A stretch of 64,000 bases of DNA from Chondrilla cf. caribensis (Eukaryota; Porifera; Demospongiae; Chondrillida; Chondrillidae). A model generated the notes under the pieces. The model was given only the letters and a program-made list of their open reading frames with translations. It ran no database searches and had not been told where the DNA came from. Shown here piece after piece: positions 55,723-64,000 of this stretch (its first letter is position 1; every line of letters starts with the position of its first letter). The position numbers were made by a program, and so were the translations under genes. The stretch is from positions 2,721,282 to 2,785,281 of the forward strand of contig OZ026555.1 in NCBI GenBank assembly GCA_964020155.1, given 5' to 3'.

Positions 55723-55841
55723 TAGATAAATCCCTCCTTGGATAGGCACATGGGAAATTGTACTCATTGCTGCGCCCTCGGTCAATTAGTCTTTGCAATG
55801 AGTACATTTCCCATGTACCTATCCAAGGAGGGATTTATCTA
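55723..55841. repeat. Hairpin with 47-48-bp arms
   Basis: Left arm 55723-55770 and right arm 55795-55841 pair with one mismatch and one indel around a 24-nt loop (TAGATAAATCCCTCCTTGGA then TAGG-ACATGGGAAA). A further related fragment (GTACATTCCCCATGTACTAG) lies at about 55,602. Present only in block B. Confidence 0.85.
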
Positions 55842-55916
55842 CTACATGTAGAGTGTACAGTCGGACCTCTTTACATACAAGGACAGTCTCTTCATAACAT
55901 GTCTTGTGGGTATACA

Positions 55917-56092
55917 GTGGAACCTCTCTATTACAAACCTCTGAATAGCAGAAACCTCTGTAATAAGGACACCATTATGTGTCCCAGTGTAGTAGTGTAG
56001 TGTATTAAGTGACCTCTGAATTGAGGAAACCTCTGTAATAAGGACTAAAATCAAGGTCCCAAAGCATCCATAATAGAGAGGTTCCAATGTAG
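55917..56092. mobile_element. pogo-like MITE with CAGTGGAACCTCT ends
   Basis: The left end reads CAGTGGAACCTCTCTATTAC and the right end AATAGAGAGGTTCCAATGTA. The interior repeats the motif AAACCTCTGTAATAAGGAC. It is inserted in a partial copy of the older ACAGTCAAACC-type MITE. Confidence 0.55.
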
Positions 56093-56654
56093 ATGTATCC
56101 ACAGATAGTTGTTGTATTGGTTATAAAAGCAGGAAAAGTGAGGAACCAAGGATGATGTTGTGAATAGGTACTAACTGTACCAATTCATCAAGGATAAGAC
56201 CTTTTTAAAATGTTGTGGAATATCTCTGTGTTGTGTGCATCCATACACTGTGTTGTACACATCCAAACACTGTATTGTAAACATCTGTACATTGTATTGT
56301 ACACATCTGTACAATGAGAATAACTACATACTGTCTGTAAGTATGTGCTTATATACGTACGTATGTGTACATATCTATCTACAATTAAAAACATTATACA
56401 CTGATAATGTCACAGTACATGGATGTATACTACAATGTTGCAGGAGTTTACCATATGATGTATACTTACGGTACGTGTGTGCTCATTTCATTAATAGTTT
56501 GGTTACATTGTTCTTGTAGTTGTGTTCTGCCAATTTTGGAATCTACACAATACTTGTAGAAGCCATACTCCCCACTCTCAGCATCCCCTCCATCACACCT
56601 ATGCTTGTTACAGGGTTTATTGGCATTTGTGCTCTTCTGGATAAATGTGGATAG

Positions 56655-56821
56655 TACAGTCAAACCTCTTGGCAATAGCATTTCACAAGGACAGTCTCTT
56701 TATAACAATGTCTTGTAGACACAGATGTACGTATCAACGCAGAGAGTATTTGCATTGAACTGACTATAACCCCAGGTAAAATGAGGAACCGAGGGTGATG
56801 CTGTGAAGAGGTTTGACTGTA
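56655..56821. mobile_element. pogo-like MITE, block B copy of 11178-11344
   Basis: ACAGTCAAACCTCTTGGC at the left, AGAGGTTTGACTGTA at the right, same position relative to the M13 exon as in block A. Confidence 0.6.
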
Positions 56822-57128
56822 TGATGTATGTATCAATATGCATATCCACATGTGTCTTTCATGCAGTACAGGTGAATGAGACCATCAATAATATCTTGAC
56901 AACTTTCAATGCCAGGATTCAGGCTAAGGACTGGCTAGATGATGTCACCAAACAGCGATGTGAACAGAAGGTTAGTGTAGAGGGTTGTGTTCTGTCATGC
57001 CCAAACTGCCAGAGGACCAGGAATTAGAAATAGAACTTTATTAGTAGAAATTGAATTATATTAGTAAAATGCTTGTAAGGAAGATTTCTCTCATGTGGTG
57101 GTAGTCGTAGTAGTGCACAGGAGTGAAG

Positions 57129-57306
57129 TACAGTCAAACCTCTGTATAGTAGCACTTTCACAAGGACAGTCTCTTCATAGCAACATGTCTTGCGGGCACA
57201 GAAGTTTCCACACACACAGTGATTGTATTGGTTACAACAGCAAACTGGTTGTAATGACAGGTAAAGTGAGGAACCAAGGGTGGTATTGTGAAGAGGTCTG
57301 ACTCTA
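57129..57306. mobile_element. pogo-like MITE, block B copy of 11635-11814
   Basis: TACAGTCAAACCTCTGTATA at the left, AAGAGGTCTGACTCTA at the right, with shared interior. Confidence 0.55.
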
Positions 57307-58419
57307 CCAGTTCATTGAGGATCAGACCTTATTGAAACATTGTGGAGTGTCCCTTTTTCAGGAAGTGTGCATTGAATTGCGTGTCACTGGAGGAAGCTGT
57401 GTACCAGTGTTACTGAGGGTGAAGCCATAGTGAAACATTGTTGACACAATAATGTACCACTACAGGCCTCAACACAATACAGCACACAACATCCTACTGT
57501 GACCCAGACATTGGCAGGAGAGACCAGTGTGTCTCAACCTAACTATCACACCACACCTGACATGCTGGTCCAGACAGAACTCCTCCTCAGTTCTTCTCCT
57601 CGTGATTGTTTATACGTACCTTACAGGTGTGAAGTGTAAACAATCACATTTTATACACTACATTTAATTACTACGTACACTCCATACACATGTACCCACA
57701 GGCTGTATTGTACATATCCATACACTGTATTGTGCACATATGTACACTGTACTGTATGTATCCGGTACACTGTATCATACACACATCTGTACACGTCTCT
57801 GTGCTCAAATTGGTCTGCTGTTGTAGAGTACTTTTCCATGCAAACCACCTCAGGATCACTTTGCCACATTCACATGCTAACACTTCACATGACTTCATTG
57901 TAACCAGGACTGGTGTGGTGCCATGTATAATGGTCCCATGGTGTTGTCTTGTTGTTTGTGTGAGAATATATCCAGTGATGTCCTCTACTTTCAGTGCCAT
58001 GAACAGATTTAGGCATATGTATACGTGTGTGCATATGTACATACTGCAGTTGCTGTGTGGTGTGTGTACACTGCTGCTAGTTGGCCTTCATTATACCAAT
58101 TGATGTCTGTACAGTTCAATTGGATTATGAGAATAACTACATACGTACGTATGTGCATTTATATGTGTACATATCTACAAATGAAAACACAATACACTGA
58201 CAATGTCACTGTACATGGATGTATACTACAATGTTGCAGGAGTTTACCATGCATGTGCATATACATACATATGTGCAGCTTTCTACTGAACACACATACA
58301 TATTCACATACATGTGTACATGTTTGTAGTCGTATACATATATACGTTTGTACATGTGGGCAGTACTGTACTGTACATTGCTTGTGAAGGAGTAGAAGGT
58401 GTTAGACATGTTTGTTGTA

Positions 58420-58620
58420 AGTTAGAAGATTTCTTGGACTATTTTTGAACATGTTTTATGGTCAGTACAAGTTAATTTTCAGTTTTGTATCATTTGTACT
58501 GATGAAGCCCACGATGGACCAAACGTTGCACAGTTAAATAATAATTGTGTGAAATCACAGGGAACATAAATGCTGAAAAATATGACATGTCCAACAATAG
58601 TCCAAGAAATCATCTAATAC
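58420..58620. mobile_element. About 200-bp MITE with a hammerhead-like core, block B
   Basis: Inverted ends: the left reads TTAGAAGATTTCTTGGACTA and the right, reverse-complemented, TTAGATGATTTCTTGGACTA, each continuing TT-TTG-ACATGT. The interior holds ACTGATGAAGCCCACGATGG then ACCAAACGTTG near 58,497. A short A/T-rich region and ATAAATGCTGAAAAATATG follow. It is the full-length version of the block A element at 12890-13075. Confidence 0.5.
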
Positions 58621-58896
58621 GTATATACGGTATGGTATACATACTCACTGTACATGTACATATGTGGAGATTAAATATGTGTACTGGGGTAAAGATCCTT
58701 TAGTAGGCATTTTCCATACATATGTATGTATATTTATGTGTTACATGTGAATATGAACATATGCACAACTCTGTGTGTACGTATATGAATATATGTCCAT
58801 ACATGCAGTATGTATGGAGTTGTTCTTCTCTCAACTCACTCATGGCTCTTTTATGATACTTTAGTCTTGTGCAGTTGAGTGTTCCAGTGATCCTAG

Positions 58897-59032
58897 TACA
58901 TAGACCAGTGGTCCACAGACTTCATCACAGAAGTGTTGGAGATGATAGAGGATCCTCCATCTTGTGACACTGACGATCAGGTACCAGATGCTCTTGTCAA
59001 TGTTGTGCTGAGCTTCAACCAACACTTCACAG
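58897..59032 (+). pseudogene. NCKIPSD-like: SPIN90/NCKIPSD-like exon, block B, without its 3' end
   Basis: A 136-nt exon, acceptor cctag, donor ACAG|GTCAGT. It reads DFITEVLEMIEDPPSCDTDD then QVPDALVNVVLSFNQHF, as in block A. The terminal exon found at 13864-14064 in block A is missing, because sequence corresponding to about 13,730-14,290 has been replaced by an expanded (GT)n run, so this copy cannot encode the domain's end. Confidence 0.5.
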
Positions 59033-59333
59033 GTCAGTGGATGGTCTCACCACCAGCAGGTGTTGTTGTGTTTACACGTTCCAACTACAAACACAAAACA
59101 CCTCTATTACTTGTGTGTGTGGAACACATAACACAGGAAATCTGTCTCCTTGTGAGACTGTTCAGTAGAATGCTCACTACTGCAGGTGACAGGTCTGCAC
59201 CAGGTGTGCAGGGCCTGTTGCTGGCCTCAGCTGTGTCACAGTTACTGGTCAGCCTCACTTGACTACATGACCCATACATACGTGTGTACCTCACATCAAC
59301 ATGTGTTCTATCACTCCCACTGTGTGTATTCAC

Positions 59334-59335
<2 letters not shown>

Positions 59336-59417
<82 letters not shown>
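59336..59417. repeat. (GT)n microsatellite, about 41 units
   Basis: An almost pure GT run that bridges a deletion relative to block A. All long Thr/His or Val/Cys open frames across it are artefacts. Confidence 0.95.
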
Positions 59418-59421
<4 letters not shown>

Positions 59422-59699
59422 GAGTGATTTTGAACATACATAAAAATGTATGTAGATATGTATAAAATACGTATGAAGGGTCTGTACATAATAATATTAT
59501 CTTATAAATACATACATATTTATAACAAAATTACTTTATTGTTATACAATTTCATATCAATATCATTGATTATGAATAATGATATTAATAGGAATAATGA
59601 AATAAATAAAAAATAACAGAGCTATGATAGGTAACTCAGAGATGCATGGCAGTAAACCATGACATGTGACCAAACACAGACCAAATAGTCCTGGTTACA

Positions 59700-59960
59700 C
59701 CGTCCTGACGGTCCTGGTGTACACTGTCCTGATGGTCCTGGCCTAACGGTCCTGGTGTACACTGTCCTGACAGTCCTGGTGTACACTGTCCTGACAGTCC
59801 TGGTGTACACTGTCCTGACGGTCCTGGTGTACACTGTCCTGACGGTCCTGGTGTACACTGTCCTGACGGTCCTGGTGTACACTGGCCTGACAGTCCTGGT
59901 GTACACTGTCCTGACGGTCCTGGTGTACACTGTCCTGACGGTTCTGGTGTACACTGTGTG
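59700..59960. repeat. 24-bp minisatellite, block B, about 11 copies
   Basis: The same unit as 15283-15659 (GTCCTGACGGTCCTGGTGTA then CACT), with a partly deleted unit near 59,735-59,745. Copy number differs from block A, as expected for an unstable array. Confidence 0.9.
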
Positions 59961-60174
59961 AAAGCTCTGGATTGATATTGCATGACCTGTTGTATGGGTA
60001 AAGTGCCAAAAACAACTAACAATGATGACTAGTGAACACTAGATACTGTGTGTATGTATAGTACATACATTAGGACATGAAGCCCCAAGAAGTAGCTATG
60101 TAAGGATGTGTGTATGAGAAACATTGTGTGTTCCCGCAAATGTCGAACATGCAAAGTACATGAGAAATTGGATC

Positions 60175-60372
60175 CGGTGGAACCTCTATTTAAAGGACAC
60201 TGTGAATGAAGGACATAATAGAAATGACCTGCATACAAAGGACAAATTTGATCACCAAAATGGACTTTGCTATTTTGCTAACACATGTTTCATCTCTGAA
60301 GAGTAGATGATCACTCTACAGTGATCAAAATGGCTGCTATCAACGTGCCCTTTCTTAAGAGGTTCCACTGTA
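60175..60372. mobile_element. pogo/Tigger-like MITE, block B
   Basis: Left GGTGGAACCTCTATTTAAAG, right AAGAGGTTCCACTGTA, orthologous to 15887-16081. Confidence 0.6.
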
Positions 60373-60379
60373 GCCAAAC

Positions 60380-60570
60380 TTGAAAAGCACTCACTAGTAC
60401 ACCACAAATGATACAAGTAACCATTTCCCTTTTTAAGGAGCCCATAACCAGACAACACGATAATGTGAGTATTACGTACAATAACTGATTTCAAAAGGAC
60501 AGACCAACTGCAACCTCTCCTGTCAAGCTTTGTATGAGATGAGAGTACTTGTATGCTATGTGATACCTTC
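60380..60570 (-). other. Conserved possible 3' exon beyond the CARD stop, block B
   Basis: Reads TKLDRRGCSWSVLLKSVIVR then NTHIIVLSGYGLLKKGNGYL, with two or three changes from block A and a GTGAGT donor at its end. It is more conserved between blocks than the CARD exon itself. Confidence 0.35.
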
Positions 60571-60647
60571 ATGGTCAACAGCTCTATAGTACATGTGGTA
60601 CCACCATGCAGACTGAATACAATAGGACATATACTGAAGTACTCACT

Positions 60648-60970
60648 TTAGCTAGTTGAGGTGTTGACAGGCTGTTCCAAGTCCCTCTTCATATCTCGAC
60701 CTAGACTAGACATATTAGGATAGCCGGTCAGGTTTATCATAACATTGCATAGTTTAAGGAGACTGTCTCTGTCAGCATGTGATCGGAGGTGTAGATACAG
60801 TAGCCGAGTCCCAACAGTAGAGTCCACATTTTCCAACCGATAGAAGAGATCAGATGGAATAACACCCTCCACTGACAATCTGATGGCAATAGCACAAGAA
60901 TCAACAAATTCAAGAAATTCGTCCTTGTACTTTTCCATGAACTGTCGGCAGTCAAATCCTGACCCTCCAG
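60648..60970 (-). CDS. CARD-like terminal exon, block B
   Basis: A 323-nt exon, acceptor cctctag|CT, TAA at 60650-60648. It has the same length as block A, with no indels. Substitutions are concentrated in surface-like helix positions while the leucine frame is retained. Confidence 0.55.
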
Positions 60971-63853
60971 CTAGAGGAACACAAGAAGACAGAAATGACA
61001 ACACTACACAAACACTGCATAGGGATGTACTGGATGTATTCAATTGACTGTGACTCCTTCAGTTTGTCACAACATGAAAACATTACAGGATACCACACTA
61101 AAGTACACATGTACTGTACATTCAATGTACTGTAACTCACAGAGGGTAGGAGGATGACTGTAGTGTGTACTGGGATATGGAGGATGTAGTTCATTGTACT
61201 GTGGAGGGTAGGACAGTGAGGATGGTCCTGGCAGGTCCTCTGTTGGGAGTGGTCCTTGAGGAGGGGGAGGAGTGTAGACAGGGTATCCCCAACTGGAAGG
61301 GAGACCTCTTCTAGGCTGACTTGGATGAAAGGGAGGTTGGTTGTATTGGATAGGATGTAGAGAAGGGTGTCCATACTGGGGGTGTGGAGGGAGGATAGAT
61401 TGAGGGTATGAGACTGACTGGGGATTTGGGAAATGCTGTAACATTCCAGGTTCTTGTAAGTCACAGCGACTTTGTCCAGGACCCCAAGGTCCATGAGGAC
61501 TGTACACGTATTGTGCCAATAGATGTGGTGTTCTAGCCATAGGTTGGGTTGGCCGCTGAGGTACAGGAGGTGGGTAGGATTGTTGTGGACTACCACTGGA
61601 GGAGAGGTGGTGTGGAGATGCTCTTTGAAGAGGTCCAGTCAATGTTGATTGATTCACAGTACCAGGTGAAGGGGAGTTCTGATGAGGGATTGACATCTGA
61701 ACATCACGTGATGGATGAAGTGCTGGAGATACTGAACATGACACAACTTGGTCAGTTTGTCTAGATAAAATCTGAAAGCAAAAAATATAAATACAACATG
61801 GTGCATGCATGTATGTACCACATATTATATTCATTTAAGTGACATGAGAATAAAAAAAATTGTAAATAAATGTATACTAATTTCAATGCTGTTATAACCA
61901 AACAACTATTATTATGCAATTTAATAGCATCAATGATCTTTGGTACACACCTGGTCTTCTCCCACTAGACTACAGTACACAAAATCTACTCACACTCATT
62001 TCAAGTACATACCATAGGACTGGTGTTCATCAGTTGAAAGGTATCTTGAGATGTAGCAGATGACGACAGGGATTGACTTCGTCCAGTCTCTATGATGTTA
62101 AAACAACATGCAGATGTGATGAATGTGACATAGGATCAAAACCTTTCAGCTTTGGAGAGTGTTTTAGGAACACACGTTCATTGGTTTTCTGCACATTTAC
62201 AAAGTATTGAGCCTTATAAGATTGTTTCCAACAGGAAAAATATTCTATGGCTTACTCTCTTCTGTGCGTTTAGTAAACACTCCAAAAAACAGAAGCCAGA
62301 CCATCCTTTGAGTTGAAAACAGACAGGAAACTCCTATCACTTATTTTAGGACAACGGTATTAGCTCATGTAAAAGGGGATAATTGTAATGGAAACATACA
62401 TACAACTATGTACAGTGAGTACTCATTCACTTCACAGGATAAGTACATCATGCTGGCCTGTAGTGATACTAATGTGTACAGTTGAACCTCATGATCCAAC
62501 ACTTTCGACACTGATTCCTTTTCAATCTCACAATCATTTCTGTAATCAGGTGACCTTAAATCTGTCACATTTTGTCCATTCATGCACTTAGACCATGACA
62601 TGCAGAAGGAACAGGTTCAACTACCAACTACAGTTGTGTTCAGGCACAGGTGTTGGAGATGGCGGGGACAAAGACTGCTTGTACACTAAGAAGACCTCCC
62701 AGTCTCATCAGCTGAGATGTCCACTTACCTGATGTGGGGCTTGCATATGGTCTCCAGAGAGAACGGGTTGCGGAGGGATTGCCAGGAGCAACCAAAGAGG
62801 CCGTAACTGGTGATAGTGTTACAGACATTGCTGAGGAATAAGGGGAATTCCCTTGAGTGGAACCAGAGTGATAATAGGAGAAATCCCTAGCTGAAGTGCA
62901 GCTAACGACTACTCTACTTTCACTGATCAGATCTGGAGTAAGCTGAGTATAAGAAAAACAGCTAAAGTACATACCAAAACCCTTTATGTGTGTGTGTGCG
63001 TGCATGTGCGGGCGTGTACATACATTTGGGAGTATGTGTGTGTATGTGCCTGTGTGTTTGTTTGTACAGTGGTAAACGCTTAATATGCCACCGCTTATTA
63101 TGCCAAACCGCTTATTATGCCGCTATTTTCCTGAACGAATTCATTAATATGTACTTACTATACATATAATTCGCCAAACGCCATATCCGCCATCCGCCAT
63201 TGTTCTACTGACACCAATTGATTGATTACCATGTGTTAGGTAACACTTTATATGCCACACCTCATTTGTGTCACTTTATCACTTTGTCACTTATCACTTT
63301 ATCACTGTCTATTGTGCTACACAGTCACAAGTGCAGGCTACTTTGCTGCAGTATTACCACCATTGACTGTTTGCCAATGTTATAGTAGGAGCTGTGCTTG
63401 TCTTTACTATTATCACCATTATTATGTATAGCCTCATTAATTTATAATTATTGATTCTATTCAGTGACATTCAGTAACTGTTTGGTTAATATGCCAAAAC
63501 GGATAATAGGCCAAAATTTTTCAAATCCAATTGTGGCATATTAAGTGTTTGCCACTGTATGTGTCTGTGAGTGTGTGCCATGTTCAAATGTCAGCTGAGC
63601 AAGCCAGAGTGCATGTGTGTGAATAAGAGAATGCCACACAATCAATGTCGAGGACATTAGTATAAACACATCCCATAGTGCAACAGTCAGGTACAAGGCA
63701 CTGATCCTAAAGTGAGCAGTGTATGGCTATGGTTCATTGGAAGGCTTTTGTCACTTGTTGCACTGGGAACACTTACTGGATCACTTGTATGTCTCCACTG
63801 AGTGGAGTCTTGAGAAAACTCAGACACAGACTGTGACAGAATTGAACTGGAAC
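60648..63853 (-). CDS. Pro/Ser-rich protein with C-terminal CARD-like domain, block B, 5' end outside the window
   Basis: Minus-strand exons with matching phases: 63853-63777, 62942-62729, 62089-62013, 61771-61141 and 60970-60648. The visible part is 440 codons including the TAA. Upstream exons read SSSILSQSVSEFSQDSTQW and SESRVVVSCTSARDFSYYHS, Ser/Thr-rich and unlike the corresponding block A exons. From ETGRSQSLSSSATSQ onward the two copies align. The linker is Pro/Gln/Tyr-rich (GHPSLHPIQYNQPPFHPSQP) and longer than in block A (631 against 562 nt). The end is the CARD-like domain (FMEKYKDEFLEFVDSCAIAI, RLSVEGVIPSDLFYRLENVD, LLYLHLRSHADRDSLLKLCN). It is probably an intracellular scaffold or adaptor; the partner is unknown. 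Confidence 0.6.
61840..62012. other. Short intron of the block B CARD gene
   Basis: AT-rich, no features. It is much shorter than the block A intron at 17,427-18,147. Confidence 0.4.
63067..63557. mobile_element. 491-bp pogo-type MITE with CAGTGGTAAACGC ends
   Basis: The left end reads CAGTGGTAAACGCTTAATAT then GCCAC; the right end is its reverse complement with few mismatches (gtggcatattaagtgtttgccactg). TA lies on both sides (63065-63066 and 63558-63559). CGCTTATTATGCC is repeated inside the left end. It sits in an intron of the block B CARD gene and is noncoding. Confidence 0.8.
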
Positions 63854-64000
63854 CTGAAGTGCAGAGAGCAGAAGTATGTGATTCTTCAAAGTGAATTATG
63901 AAGTGAAGACACACATTAAGCATAGTCATAGCAGAGGTCTTCATGATTGTAATGCTATAGGAGAAACACTACCACACAGTGTGGTACCCAGTATACATGG

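Larger units (their letters stand above)
55327..56970 (+). pseudogene. M13 peptidase fragment, block B, more eroded
   Basis: The first exon starts as in block A (55327, ENYVKWQLALPYIPLLST), but after DIGG at about 55,432 it runs into unrelated sequence, so the NxLGFALG-like block and its donor are lost. The second exon 56872-56970 (NETINNILTTFNARIQAKDW) is intact. The space between holds MITEs and the 48-bp hairpin. There is no catalytic part. Confidence 0.5.

Noticed and set aside
59085..59489. A 134-codon frame through the GT run
   Set aside because: Artefact of the microsatellite fused to an antisense reading of the SPIN90-like region.

Overview
This is eukaryotic genomic DNA. It is AT-rich and intron-dense, with many small transposable elements and microsatellites. 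The protein families (a NACHT NLR-type receptor, a CARD-like protein, and fragments of neprilysin-type M13 peptidase and SPIN90/NCKIPSD) point to an early-branching metazoan, most likely a demosponge such as Amphimedon. That assignment is an inference from families and gene style, not from a database match.

The backbone is an old tandem segmental duplication. Block A (about 983-18,230) and block B (about 45,787-62,100) carry the same parts in the same order: a minus-strand NACHT/NLR gene, GC-rich first exons that face plus-strand exons, extracellular-looking fragments, an M13-peptidase fragment, a SPIN90 fragment, a 24-bp minisatellite, and a minus-strand Pro/Ser-rich gene ending in a CARD-like domain. 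All exons listed here were read by eye from splice signals and reading phase. The block B NLR gene gives a fully phase-consistent model of 15 coding exons totalling 3,021 nt (1,006 aa). It runs leftward from the NACHT exon through the middle of the window to a stop at 24,189, and its 3' half is a repeated exon triplet. The block A NLR lies at the duplication breakpoint and has lost that 3' half.

The middle (22-45.8 kb) is the 3' half of the block B NLR, swollen by mobile DNA. A young, internally deleted Ty3/gypsy element with identical 128-bp LTRs (35,956-38,952) sits inside an NLR exon. A 3-kb Tc1/mariner-like element (39,431-42,451) carries an intact DD34E transposase plus a divergently transcribed BEN-domain protein inside the same inverted repeats. 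Two decayed Tc1 copies, several MITEs, two tRNA-derived SINE heads and large hairpins are also present.

The most interesting items are the two-gene Tc1+BEN transposon, the retrotransposon that splits an NLR exon yet leaves an in-frame acceptor at its edge, the phase-conserved NLR exon cassettes with a conserved leader uORF, and the repeated pairing of an NLR gene with a CARD-like gene. The plus-strand M13 and SPIN90 pieces look like relics, because catalytic or central parts are missing and the copies are unequally eroded.
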